A stretch of DNA of 64,000 nucleotides, taken from NCBI GenBank assembly GCA_027886175.1, contig JAJNNQ010000130.1, forward strand, positions 15,145,501 through 15,209,500, in the 5' to 3' direction. Shown here piece after piece: positions 24,513 through 35,087 of the stretch. Numbering within the stretch: the stretch's first letter is position 1; the number at the start of each line of letters is the position of its first letter. Below the pieces are notes generated by a model that saw only the letters and a program-made list of their open reading frames with translations, ran no database searches and had not been told where the DNA came from. This DNA is from Phylloscopus collybita. Taxonomy: Eukaryota > Chordata > Aves > Passeriformes > Phylloscopidae. The translations under genes and the position numbers were made by a program.

Positions 24513-24745
24513 CCCTCTCTCGGCAGCACCGCTCCACAGCCCTCTGGGTTTGGAAAATATCCTGTTTGCTTTCCTTTTTAGCTCGTGTGTAGTGTCACCC
24601 AAATGCCAGATACTTTATCTGAGAACAAAACTCAAGCAACTGCTTCCAATCTGGACTGTGTCCGTACACCTGAAGTGAGGAACAGTAAGCTCTCTCCTTT
24701 CTGTGCCCCTTACAGCAAGAATGCAAGATCTAACAGCCTGAAATC

Positions 24746-24749
<4 letters not shown>

Positions 24750-24780
<31 letters not shown>
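24750..24780. repeat. Poly(A) tract, 31 bases
   Basis: 31 uninterrupted A. It ends about 70 bases before the + strand CR1 at 24850. CR1 elements do not end in poly(A), so it is not that element's tail. Confidence 0.95.
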
Positions 24781-24784
<4 letters not shown>

Positions 24785-24849
24785 TAGATGATTTTTCATC
24801 TTGTTTTGTTGTCACATTTGCTTTTCCTAAGCATTCTTGCAAGAGACCT

Positions 24850-25192
24850 CTAGAAAGGAAATGGAGTTTAGCCTGAAGGAGATGGAGAGAAGGACCTTAG
24901 CAATGTATCCAAGAATCTGAAGGGAGGTGCCAAGGGGATGGATCAGGCTCTGCTCAGTGCTGCAGGGCAATAGGACAAGAGGCAAGGGGAAGAAACTGAT
25001 GGACCGGAAGTTCCACTTGAACATGGGGAAGAACTTTAGTGAGCAGTGACCAAGTGCTGGAACAGATTGCCCAGCGACGGTGTGGAGTCTCCTTCCTCAA
25101 AGATATTCAAAAGCCACCTGGACACAGTCCTAAGTTACATGCTCCAGGGGCTCTGCTAGGTGACCTCCCAACCAGACCAATCTCTGAGATGG
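24850..25192 (+). mobile_element. CR1 LINE, 3' region fragment
   Basis: The segment follows the terminal CR1 region: ATCTGAAGGGAGGTGCCAAG, GGATGGATCAGGCTCTGCTC, GGACAAGAGGCAAGGGGAAG, TTCCACTTGAACATGGGGAA, GTGCTGGAACAGATTGCCCA, GTGTGGAGTCTCCTTCCTCA, ATATTCAAAAGCCACCTGGA, then a degenerate CTGCTAGGTGACC block. It belongs to the subfamily whose 3' region reads 'gaggaagaacttc...tggagatattcaaaa'. The exact 3' tail is lost or very diverged after about 25160. Confidence 0.92.
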
Positions 25193-25458
25193 AGGAGAAG
25201 CCAGATAAGGAAAAGCCCGCAGAATTAGCACAGACTGACCAGGCACACACAGGTTTCCCTATTCCTACCAGTATTTCTGTAGGAGGTCTCAAAGTCCTGC
25301 TGATTTTCCTGTGAATCATCCACTCCTCAGGCTCATTCAGTGCCCTGCTCACTTCTTTGCCCTTCGGTCTTCTGCAGAGGCTCCCTGTTCTCCCCACTCA
25401 GCGAGCACAAAGCAGGCCCTGTCTCTGCGGTTCAGCCCAGCATCTGAGCACGAAAGTA

Positions 25459-25624
25459 ATTCCATCCCCATCCAGCAGAACACTTAGCCACATGCTTACC
25501 TTTAATTATGTACTTAAACCAAAGACGTGTGAACTTGTGCTCTGGTCTCATGCTGAACAGCACAGGACTTAATGAGATGCTTAAAGTTAAATAAGTACTC
25601 GCTGATTTCCTGGATCAGGACCTA
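25459..25624. repeat. Candidate ancient amniote palindromic (MITE-like) repeat
   Basis: The left arm on + (ATCCCCATCCAGCAGAACAC then TTAGCCACATGCTTACCTTT) and the right arm (ATGAGATGCTTAAAGTTAAA then TAAGTACTCGCTGATTTCCT and GGATCAGGACC) are diverged inverted copies. Their words (AAGCATGTG, CTTAAAGTTAA, GCTGGAT, GGATCAGGACC) match, from memory, a palindromic repeat common in turtles, crocodilians and birds whose arms read like 'ggtcctgatcc...cttaactttaagcac'. The family name is not certain. A candidate - strand exon lies in the left half. Confidence 0.5.
25500..25552 (-). other. Candidate 53-bp exon inside an ancient repeat
   Basis: On the - strand, GTCCTGTGCTGTTCAG precedes 53 bases ending AAAG, followed by GTAAGC, a strong donor. 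One frame is open (MRPEHKFTRLWFKYIIK). It is the frame demanded by the candidate first exon at 28483-28577. Because it lies within a palindromic repeat it may represent exonised repeat sequence, or nothing. The acceptor pyrimidine tract is only moderate. Confidence 0.12.
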
Positions 25625-25743
25625 CCTAAATAGAAGATTACCCCACCTGATATTTAAAATTAGATTATGTTTAATTTGGAAGTCAGGGCACTTCCTTGAA
25701 GTCACATCGATTTGCCATAAACAGTTCTTGGAGGCAATGCCCT

Positions 25744-25811
25744 GGGGTCTAATCCAGGCCCCTCTCATCAGGCTCCTGTTGATGTCAGTGGATTTACATT
25801 AGGTCCTGGGT
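25744..25811. repeat. Candidate second ancient amniote palindromic repeat
   Basis: GGGTCTAATCCAGGCCCCTC, then CTGTTGATGTCAGTGG, then ACATTAGGTCCTGG form diverged inverted arms around a core resembling 'attgacttcaatggg'. From memory this is the pattern of another old amniote short palindromic repeat. It sits 120 bases from the one at 25459-25624. Confidence 0.4.
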
Positions 25812-25819
25812 CCCTACAG

Positions 25820-25930
25820 AGGACAGGGAGGGAAGGAGGGAGGGAAGGAGGGAAGGAAGGAAGGCAGCAAGGAAGGCAGGAAGGAAGGAAGGAAGGAAGG
25901 AAGGAAGGAAGGAAGGAAGGAAGGAAGGAG
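25820..25930. repeat. (GGAA)n microsatellite
   Basis: The repeat starts as imperfect GGGA/GGAA, is interrupted at about 25864-25878 by GGCAGCAA, and continues as a run of pure GGAA units. GGAA repeats can bind ETS-family factors; no function is claimed here. Proline/serine-rich frames on the complementary strand are artefacts. Confidence 0.97.
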
Positions 25931-27164
25931 ACAGCTGGGATCACACCCTGTGGATTTACCCCTCTGGGTGATACTGGTGACAGCCCTGGATGAAGGCTCA
26001 GCAGCCTCTTCCCAGAGGACAAGACTGAGGAGTGGAAGCCAGGGTGCTGCACCCCCATCTTCCCTCTTTCACCCCCATAGCCCAAATAAAGTCATGGAGC
26101 TCAGAAGATGAATTAAAGGATGTCCATTTTGCTTGTGCAGACAAAGTGTGTGGGTCTGCTGTGTGATGCTTTTGCTCTTGAGATGAGGCAGGGCTGACTT
26201 ATTGCCTGCAAACTTAAAAACAGGATGGTGACTCCGTCACCACAAAGCTTTTGAAGAGCTTTTAGTTCTGTTTTCTTTAAAGAGGTGAAACAGATAAATC
26301 AACAAATAAACTTAATTAGAACAGGGTAATAAATTTGTACAGATTTACATGCCTCTGGATAGTAATATATCTTCTCACTTCTGTGGAGGGAAAAAAAAGG
26401 AAAAAAATATGAGTTTGTTTTGGACATAAGTATCTGAATGGGATACTGGAACCATCTTAAAACACACTTCACTGCAGCTAAGAGAGGAATTCACACATAA
26501 TCCTGTGCCCAGATGTTAGGGTTTTCTTCTTCACACAAGACATCTATCATCAGAAAGGGGAAGCTGTCTCATTTAATTTGCATTCCAGGTTACTAAGGAA
26601 TTTAGTTTGTTGCAGTAAGTCTGGGCAGTGTTTTGCTTAGCTACAGAAGCCAGAGGCAGATTGTATAATTTCCATTTCCTGATTATATGGCAATCATAAG
26701 TGAAAGGGCAAAGCTTGGGCTGTTTACTACTGGATGCGGAGTTTAAAGGGCTGTTGACAAAATTAGGACTGTGAAGAGAGAGGGTTCCCTGAAACCAGCT
26801 TGCTCCCACCTCCTGTCCTGATGCTATCCTGAAGGATCCCTTCATTTAAATCTCCTGTTTCTCATGTAACAAGTATGAAGCTTTGTAGCTTTATTTTATT
26901 AACAGGAATATGTTTGCAGTGTGTTTTAGATTGCAGCTGGTGCTTGATGCAATTTGGTTCTTATCTTCACCTTGCCCGCTCTGCTGCATTAGTGAAGAGC
27001 AGAAGCTTTTCTCTGGGCCTAATCCCTGGAATGTCACAAGAATAAATCTTCTGGGATCTCCCTTGTGACAGATCTGGTGTGCTCTCTGACATTTCTGGCA
27101 GTGCCAGCTATGAAACACGCTTTTCCTTGTCTTTTTCCCCATGGTCCATTTCTTAGTTTTCCTG

Positions 27165-27165
<1 letters not shown>
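25931..27165. other. Unique sequence, no gene recognised
   Basis: No transposon or coding signature is seen between the GGAA microsatellite and the poly(T) tract. Open frames are short and unmatched. Confidence 0.5.

Positions 27166-27212
<47 letters not shown>
27166..27212. repeat. Poly(T) tract, 47 bases
   Basis: 47 uninterrupted T on +, one of three homopolymers over 40 bases in the window. The polylysine frames on the complementary strand (152 and 67 codons) are artefacts. Sequence length here is liable to assembly error. Confidence 0.95.
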
Positions 27213-27213
<1 letters not shown>

Positions 27214-28482
27214 AGTCTTGGCTCTCCTTTCCTCCATCCATTTCCAGGGATTTTACAAAATCCCCAAAGTGGCTGGCAGCACCCAGGGTGAGCTGGATGG
27301 CCACATCCAAACGACTCTGAGAAATGCTTAATGCAGGGGCTGGACCCAAAGGTTGTGACTCAGGCCCGCGTCCATAAAGAACGAGAGGGAGGAATCAAAC
27401 AGCCTGTTCCTTTAGCCGACCCAGCTACGATGCTATTTCGTAATCATAACAAAGAGGGGTGGTGGGGCCAAGCTGCCTCTTGGCTGTTCTTTATCCCTGT
27501 GAGTAGTACAGAAGGACAAAGCTCAGATGGGATGAGCGCATCCTAGGCTGTAAGGCAAGTGCAGATGTCCCCTCCCGAGAGGAGCTCCTGGCAGCTGGAG
27601 GCTGCAGGCTGTTCACCATGGAGCTGCACCAGCTCCAGGAGAGAGCAGAGCTCTCCTGCCCCTCAGCACCCATCAGCAGCACAGCAGAGCAAGGCAGTCC
27701 TGCTCTCCTTTTTTGTGCTCCCTTTTTTTGCAGAGCTGACCTAGGCGAGCATTGGCTTTTGGGGTGCAGCAGAGGGGGCTGCTGGAGGTGAGTGTAATGG
27801 GGCACCCCAGCTGGCAACTCCCAGCAGGTGCCAGCAGCAGGGCTGTCCCACCAGGCATGTCACTGAGAAGAGGCATTGTCACAGAGCTTGCCCAAGTCAG
27901 TCCTGGCTGGTGCTTGGGTGCTCACACCCCTGCTCCCACTGCAGCTCTGCTGGGGACGCTCCTGTGTTGGAGCTGGCACCTTCCCTCCCTTCCCCTCCTG
28001 GGTTTTCCATTGTGACTCCTGTGCTGTGTATAGAAGAAGGTTCTGTTTCTTGTTCTTTTGCAATACTAGTAGCACTCGGTTTAAATTTAATTTTCTTCTT
28101 TTCAACAAGCATTTTTTTGGCAGTGCCTTCTTTGCCCTTCAGCTGTTTTAAATGTTTATTTCTCATTTTGCACATGTTTGACAAAGACAGCACTTACACA
28201 ATTCCTCTCTGAATAATTCCCTTTCTCCCTGGAGCCAATAAAATGAAGAGATTACAAAATGAGACACTGCACTCCTGTGTTAGGCAGCGAGGTTGCCCAT
28301 CTTGTTTCTCTGCTCTAGAAGACAGTGCTGGGGTATGAAACCTCAAACTCCGTGTGCTGCTCCAGCTCCTCCCAAAAACTCTTCCTGCATGCCACCGTTT
28401 TTCCAGAGGTACAAACAGCTTTGGGGGCAGCGAAGAAACTGGAGCACACAGCCTGAACTATCATTTTAAAGTCCACACTCAC
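27213..28482. other. Unique sequence with a candidate micro-exon
   Basis: The stretch 27340-27460 has more CpG than average (GGCCCGCGTCC, CCGACCC, TACGATG, TTCGTAATC) and could be a conserved element. A + strand exon candidate lies at 27734-27787. Many overlapping open frames at 27490-28210 on both strands reflect locally low stop density and match nothing known. Confidence 0.4.
27734..27787 (+). other. Candidate 54-bp exon on the + strand
   Basis: A long pyrimidine tract (CTCCCTTTTTTTGCAG) ends at 27733 and GAG|GTGAGT follows 54 bases later, a consensus donor. One of three frames is open (ADLGEHWLLGCSRGGCW). I recognise no family. Both splice sites are strong, but the exon is short and isolated. 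Confidence 0.17.
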
Positions 28483-28577
28483 CTTTCTTCCTGTTCTCTA
28501 GGGCCTTGAGATGTGATTAAGTAGTATGTGCCCACCAAAGCTGGGGCACCTCCTGAGGCAGTCACATTTTTCAGCAT
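28483..28577 (-). other. Candidate first coding exon on the - strand
   Basis: On the - strand, CTCACCATGC gives an ATG at 28577 with A at -3. The frame stays open for 31 codons plus two bases to GAAAG|GTGAGTGTGG, a near-perfect donor, and stops right after the junction if unspliced. The peptide starts MLKNVTASGGAPALVGTYYL. An in-frame stop lies seven codons upstream of the ATG. I do not recognise the protein, and no promoter is evident upstream. Confidence 0.18.
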
Positions 28578-28804
28578 GGTGAGGAAGGGTGGGCATTAAT
28601 GAGAATGATTTATCAGTGAGCTAAATTGTCTCAAGACATTCTTGCTTTCACTACTAAGCTACTTTGCACATGGGCAAACTGAGAAAAGTGTCAGCCTTCC
28701 AGTTTGTTATCTCATCCAAACAAGTCACCAGTGACAAAATGGACAAAAGTCCGGCATTATTTATGTTTAATCCACTGATAACACAAAGAAAGTGGTATGG
28801 ATTT

Positions 28805-28843
28805 AAAAAAAAAAAAAACACAAACAAACAAACAAACAAAAAC
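28805..28843. repeat. A-rich and (CAAA)n simple repeat
   Basis: An A run leads into about five CAAA units and a short A-rich end. Confidence 0.85.
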
Positions 28844-30971
28844 CCCACCAACAACAATAAACCAACGCTGTACAGTAAAAGGGGTTTCAACAGTGAAAAT
28901 CTGTGTCAGTATTTAGTGTAAAATAATCTCAAGATTTGCTCTAAGCTAAACCCAAGATTAAAACTGATCTAGAAGGAGAAAATGGTAGGGTAATAGAATG
29001 GTTTGGAATAGATTTAATTCACTCAAATTCTTTGTAAATTTGGCAAAATTGTTCTGGTTTGGAATCTTAGCCTGAGCCAATAGCTCACACTTCGATAAAC
29101 AACTACTGCTTCCTTTCTGTCTGCAATTTGAGTTGGATGCATCCTCCATTTGACTGCTTTAATTTCTTTGAAGGGGAAAATCTTGTCACCAGCCATGAGT
29201 AGTTGAAAATTGCAGCTGCCTTGTTTGCCACATTACAAATACAGGCTGAAATCCTGCATTGGCAAAACTCTCCTGAATTTCACTAGGCCCAGGTTTTCCC
29301 TCACGGGATACTTTGGTTCTTCCACCATCTATCTGGCTAATTGCTATAATGAGATTTGCAAAGGGCAAGCTTGAAAGTCAGCTGGCAAGTGCAAGGTGAG
29401 CTATTGCCTCAAATTCACTTTCCATGAGCATTCTCACAGAGAAAGCTGGAGTGCTGAAATATACAGGGAAAATGAACAAAACAGACCTGCAAACATCATT
29501 AAGTCCAAACTCAGTTTAGGGATCAAATTGCCTTGCAAAGAAGGATCTTTTTCTTTTAATATTATTTCAGCTCTGCAAATTTCATACCTCAAAACTGCCC
29601 ATGAAAAAAAAGAAAAAATTAAAAACAGAGAAATAGGAAAACTTGTGGGTGATGTGACAGAGTTTGCTCCACACACGTGAGCAAATGAGTTGTGAGCACT
29701 TCCCTCTCCAGCTTTGCTCTGGGCAGAGATGAGCAGCACCCCTCGAGCTCTCCCTGTGGCTGTTCTCCTCCACACCATGCATCCACAGGCACTGCACACC
29801 CTGCTTGGCTCCTGGTTCCTTGGGGGGATTCTGGTGCCATGTCTGTAGCTGCATGGAACGCAGTAATGGTGATTTTTGCAAACCAAAATGAACACACCTT
29901 GGTTTTTAGGGCAGATATTCAGGATATCATCTGCTTCTCTGGCTTTGAAGGGCTTTGACACTGGCTCCCTTCTCTTACCCCACTCTGTTCCCAATTTTTT
30001 TTCCAACACAGTTTACATTGGGCATTGGGATTCCTCCTTCAAAATTTGTGGAAATGTTATGAAGAAATGAATGTAGGTAGCATGGCTGGGCTTCTGGGGA
30101 CAACCTTCAGATGTTGAAAATAAAGATGCTCTGGGATAACATGCTCAGAGAGCAAGTAGAAAATGTTGCCACTTGGGCCCCTGACAAATCAGTTGGAGAA
30201 ACCATGTGGTAGGAAACACTCCGATCCTGGCATGGCCTCAGGCTGTGAAAACAACTGATTGTCTATATAAGCAAAACATTTCCTGATGGTGCAGTATTCA
30301 CTTTTTTTTTTATACCCAGGCTTTCCACTTCCTCTTCAAAATGTATAAGAATATTAATGCCTAATGCCCACTCAATTCCAGTAATTAAATTTTGGCCTAT
30401 GTACAATTTAGGTAGACCTACGTTTTATAGTGCATCACAAATATCAGCTCAGACATTACTCAGTGAAAAGTGGAAAGTCTCTGTTCTGAAATTCCCCAGG
30501 TTTCTTCTTCACCTGAAACAAGTGATGAGCTAGACATGGACTTGCACAGAAATGTTGTCCAAAAAGGTTTTGCCACCAAAGAGTTTAATATGAAAATATT
30601 TTGCCATCTATGCACAGCAGTTTCTGCATTTTTGAAAGCAAACCACGCATTTGTGTAAGAGTTTGCAGCTGAAAAATAAGTGCTGTGGGAATTCAGCTTC
30701 CTCAGTCTTATTTGTCAGAAAATCTTACAGTTGTGAAAGTGTAGGATTTGTGATACTTGTAATTTTTCTCTTGGCAACTTTCTGCAGCTGTTTGTGGTAA
30801 ACTGTCCTGAAACCATTGCTTCTTTAAAGTTTAATAAAGCTGGTGAGCAGCTCTGTTTTCTTTGCGTTTGCACACCAGCAGACCAGCAGACCAGCTATGT
30901 TCTTCACTATTACATGGATTTTCCATCTGCCCTCAGAAGTTCTGGTAATGTTAGGTTATGGTTTTCATATT

Positions 30972-30973
<2 letters not shown>
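28844..30973. other. Unique sequence with a 191-codon unmatched frame
   Basis: The - strand frame at 29434-30009 spans 191 codons. It shows a mixed composition with a hydrophobic phenylalanine-rich part and cysteines early on. I recognise no domain, and no splice context was seen. A small (ACCAGCAG)n patch lies at 30873-30895. No transposon is seen. Confidence 0.4.

Positions 30974-31017
<44 letters not shown>
30974..31017. repeat. Poly(T) tract, 44 bases
   Basis: 44 uninterrupted T on +, followed 62 bases later by an (AT)10 run. Polyphenylalanine frames here are artefacts. Confidence 0.95.
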
Positions 31018-31021
<4 letters not shown>

Positions 31022-31079
31022 GCCATTCTTCTGTGTAGGCATAGCAGGTGCAAGATGGTTATTCAATTGAAATTCTAGA

Positions 31080-31099
31080 ATATATATATATATATATAT
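31080..31099. repeat. (AT)10 dinucleotide microsatellite
   Basis: Twenty bases of alternating A and T. Confidence 0.95.
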
Positions 31100-32387
31100 C
31101 TCCTTAATTTTTGAGTTCATTCTCTTTCCACTGCCTCACTCTAGCTCTGTAATTGATTTTCCTGTCACGTCCATTGCTGCCTTGGACTTCCAGAAGTGAC
31201 ATTTGCTCCTGACTCCCTTATGCACAGCTATCAACTTCATTAAATACAGCACCCCAGGTTGCCTTTTCTGGTTGTAGGTGCTGGAACAGCTCTGTGGTGT
31301 TTATTCAGGGGCGTAAGGAATTGTTCTTGCAATCATGGCTTGGCAAAGAGCAAACCAGGAAAGGGTGTTCAGATCAGAACAAGTCCATCAGGCTCATTTT
31401 CTCCTTGCTCTCCTTGCTGGATTTATTTTGTCAGCTTCTTGAGGAAGTGGAACATACAGATGTTTGATACTTGGCTGGAAACAAATTCATTTACATTCCT
31501 GAGGTGAAAAGAATATCAAACAAAGTCTGCTTCACTTCTTGCCTTATGTTGACCAAACCTGAGTCCAATCAGGGAAGCACAGTACCCTGTAGTCCTGAAA
31601 GAGCTGCCTAAGGCTTGATTTGAAGGTTATAAGGAGAGCCTGGATAGTTCATTGGAATAAAATATCATGGGTGTGTGGCACTAAAGGGCTCTGATATTGA
31701 ATAGACAGCTGAGCTGAGCAGCTGTCACTGTGTTTACAGCAAGACACTTGTTGGGAAGGCAGATGAGGCTCCTGGGTGTCTGCTGGGCCTCTGCAAAATC
31801 CTGTGGGTTGTAGGTACAGCTGAGCCACCATTCTGTGCATCCCAAAAAAAGTACTCAGTATTTCTTTGCTTATTTATAACCTGAGTCCTGTGTCAGGATA
31901 TGAAAGTGGAGCTGGTTCCCAGGCAGAAATGGTCCTGAGGGAGGTAGGAAAGTGAAAAAGATGCTCCCACAGGAAGGAGAACTTGCTCAAGGTCAAGCTC
32001 CTTCAAAATGGCAGTGAAATGTTCAATCCCATTAGTTCCTGCTCACAGTTCAAAAATAAAATATTTCATTGTTTGCTTCCTACTCCAGGACCAAGTTATA
32101 TGTTAAATTTGATAATAGTAAATCACAACATTAGGGAAAATATCCTGTTTCATACATACTTCTCTTTAATGGCATACAATTAGGAACCAAATAGGAAAAA
32201 AATTATCAGATTTCCTATCCCTTATCTGCAAAGGTATTCACTCAGTTAAAATGGCCAACATTTCCATATGGACTCCAGCTGCTGAATGCATAACTGAAAT
32301 AGATACAAGGCATAAATAACCAGCAGGATCGTTTTCTAAAATAAAGAGCATTAATATGTAAATTGGTCGTGGGATAAACCCTGCAAA
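31100..32387. other. Unique sequence, no gene recognised
   Basis: Only short unmatched open frames are seen. No mobile-element words are recognised. Confidence 0.5.
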
Positions 32388-32401
32388 GAGAAAAGAAAAA
32401 G

Positions 32402-32445
<44 letters not shown>
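32388..32445. repeat. Poly(A) tract (44 pure A after an A/G lead-in)
   Basis: GAGAAAAGAAAAAG leads into 44 A. It could be the tail of a decayed retrocopy, but no gene body or target-site duplication is recognised. Confidence 0.95.
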
Positions 32446-32448
<3 letters not shown>

Positions 32449-34353
32449 GCACAGGAAGTTTCAAAACCAGATAAAACAGATTTAAGTAACAGGTTCTCCT
32501 AATATCTGTCAGATAGTGATTTTCCAGACAGGTGATGTCTCAAGCATTTCCATGGAGCAGAGAGAGCTCCCTGCTGCTGTGCCTTCTACAGGATGGTGGA
32601 GAACACACCACATACCAAAAAATGGAGAAAAACTGAGATTCTGAGCCTGCACCACCCTCCCAAACAAAGCCTTGCTCAGAGAGCTCAGCCGTTCAAAACA
32701 CACTGTTCGGAAATTCCGATTGAGTAGGGGCACAGAGGTTTTGTCAGGAATGTTTGATCATATCCTTTTGTGAAACCTAAATACTTTCCAGATCCAGAGA
32801 CTCCTGCCCTCAGAAGAGGACAACTAAGTAAAGTCAGCAATTTTAAAAAGTAACTCTTCCCAGCATTAGCCATGCAAACACAACTCCAGTTGGAATTAGA
32901 AGAATTGTATGGAGATGCATTGGTTTTATCAATATTTTATTCTAATCCCTTTTCAGTTAGCCCACCTATTGCCACATTTTATCATTGCAAGTGTACTGCT
33001 GAATGGTGTAAAATCCTTTGATTTAAAGCTCTGTCATGATTCTTCTAAGGCTATACTATCACAGATATATTATACCTTTCCAGCAGAACCTCTACATAAC
33101 TTATAAAGCAATAAACCAGATTTTCTCTCTCTGAGTGGATGAATGGAAAAATACTTTGTTTTCAAAAATAAATATCTCAGATTAACTTCATCCTTTCCCA
33201 ACTGTAAGCACAGTTGGCCTTTTTCAGAAAAGTTGTTATTTAATGTTTTAGCTGCCATTTTTGCCAGTTTATGAAAGTGAAAGTCTGATTCTACTCCTTA
33301 TGGTGTCACTGATGCTTGAACTGTGACCCTTACATGAAGCACTCAGAATCTGCAAAGAGCAGAAGCATTTGCTTAGAAGGAAATGGAAAATGTAATATTT
33401 CTTAGTACTACAAGGTGGTTTTCAAATGACAAATTACTTCAGACAAGAGTGGCTATGCTGGAGAAGAGAATATATTTACTGTAGTGAGATAGAGTTACAT
33501 TTCCAAGGTCAGTATTTTCCCTCATGCTCTGGACAGAACTTGAATTTTGGAGCACACACTGCAATTTAAAATTTGGAAGAAGCATAGTCAGGAAGAAGGA
33601 TGTTTCTGCTGCCTGGCATGCAGGGTTTGCATGTGTGTGAAGCTCTTTTAGCAATACAAAGTGTTTGAGGTGAGTGTCAGGTTTGGTTTAGGCCCTTCAA
33701 TATTCAGTTAAGGAACTCCCCACTCTTTGTCTTAGGTTTGCCAGGTCTTATTAATTTACTAATTTGATGACTTGCTTGGAAACAAAATCAGTACTTTTAA
33801 GGAACCAGATTACACACATGATTGACAAGTGCCAAAAAGTAGATTTCTCACTGCTTTAAGGGCATACATTTCTGTTGGAAGAAGGGATGTGTGCATCTTG
33901 GCTTTACAATGTCTTCTCCTGAGCACATTTTGATCCATAAGGAATAAACATTACTTCCTAACCAGCAAATCCATGTCATGGCTATCTTTAAGAAATTATC
34001 TCTCCAGTCTGGCCAAAGAAGAAGATCAGCTGGGCAGATGGAAAGCTGTGGGAGCCATGGATGAGAAGCCAAAAGATGCTTATCCTTGCTGGATATATGA
34101 ACATCACATGGACAAACCTGAGGACCTTCAATGCCAGCAGACCGGGAAAGGCAGTTCTGTTGTGCTCCCAGAGAAGAAAGACTGAAGGGGGTATAACAAG
34201 CTGAATTCTGCCACATTCTGAGCAAGGCCTTCCTTCTCTGATGAGTAATTAAGAGAACATGCAAAGAATCCATTTTCCTGGCTGAGATTAAGGGATCAGA
34301 CTTCCCTGGACAGGCCATCAGCCCAAGTCCGTCTCGCAAAACCACAAACCCAG
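32446..34353. other. Unique sequence up to the LTR, no gene recognised
   Basis: A + strand frame at 33973-34185 (70 codons) shows protein-like composition (charged, E/K/D-rich) but lies without splice signals. The overlapping - strand 200-codon frame (33848-34450) extends into the LTR and is thus a junction artefact in part. Nothing is recognised. Confidence 0.4.
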
Positions 34354-35082
34354 TGTCTTGGTTTTGAAAGGTATCTGCCAGGGAAAGCTGGAGTCTCCAT
34401 TGGAATGGAGAATGTAAACCCCTCACCCCCTCCAAATTATAATTCTGCAATTAAGGGCTTTCAAGCAAAGATTTGGGAATAGGAATAACAGTTCTTTACT
34501 AGGAATATTAACAATACAAATGTTGTAGTAAACAAACAAACAAGAAAGCAAGCAAACAAACAACAATCCTAGAAACCCTGACAGAGTCAGAGCTACAACC
34601 TGACACCCTGTTGGTCAGGGTGTTGGAAGCAGTCCAAAAGTAAGTCCTCGCGGAGTGGCAGATGTGGTTGGAGCAGAGATGATCCTGAGAGAAAAGGGTC
34701 CAGTGATGGTGAGAAGGGTCCAGTCTTTCTCCAGGAATCCGGTGGAACCAGATACCTTGTGTTCCTACTCTCAGTTTTTATTTCAGTAGGAATGGTTGGC
34801 TCCCCCCCACTGGGTGGAGCATCTCACAATGGGATGATGGAATGTGTCGTGTGCTTGGTGAGCCTTAATGGCCCATTAGCAGAAAATATCCCCCCAGAGG
34901 GAGGACAGGTGGTGAAAGAAATGAGAAACACTGCCCCACCTGGTTTGAACAGCTGGCCCATTATCAGAAGGCACCCGCCCCCCTCCCCCCAGAATAACAA
35001 GAGATAAAGAAAAAAAACATCTTCCCAACTGCTTTCAACAAATGAAATAGAATACACATTTTTGGTTCCATAACCCAAGACA
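34354..35082 (-). mobile_element. Solo LTR of an endogenous retrovirus
   Basis: 729 bp bounded by TGTCTTGG and CCAAGACA, i.e. TG...CA ends within an 8-bp inverted repeat. Flanking 5-mers CCCAG (34349-34353) and CCCGG (35083-35087) differ at one base, consistent with a decayed target-site duplication. No gag, pol or env reading frame lies on either side, so this is a solo LTR left by recombination. On the - strand an AATAAA (revcomp at 34777-34782) sits mid-element and the element closes with a TTTCAAAACCAAGACA-type end. From memory this resembles passerine ERV LTRs, so - orientation is favoured. A 5-bp duplication would suit an ERVL-type element; this is inference. Confidence 0.85.
34529..34565. 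repeat. (CAAA)n/(CAAG)n simple repeat inside the LTR
   Basis: AACAAACAAACAAGAAAGC-type repetition over about 37 bases, internal to the solo LTR. Confidence 0.85.
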
Positions 35083-35087
35083 CCCGG

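Larger units (their letters stand above)
20938..24749. other. Unique sequence with T-rich tracts, no gene recognised
   Basis: T-rich simple tracts lie at 22315-22342, 22502-22516 and 23389-23411. Positions 22603-22665 weakly resemble an old amniote repeat. The stretch 23580-23760 has more CpG than average and looks less random than its flanks. Positions 24484-24512 hold a CCATC simple patch. A - strand donor AAG|GTAAGA lies near 21626 with only a weak acceptor. Confidence 0.45.

Noticed and set aside
24750..24780. Poly(A) as the tail of a processed pseudogene
   Set aside because: No gene-like sequence or target-site duplication is recognisable upstream.
26891..27349. 152-codon lysine-rich - strand frame
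   Set aside because: It is held open by the 47-base poly(T) tract.
33848..34450. 200-codon - strand open frame
   Set aside because: It starts inside the LTR and crosses its boundary, so at least part of it is a junction artefact. No domain is recognised.
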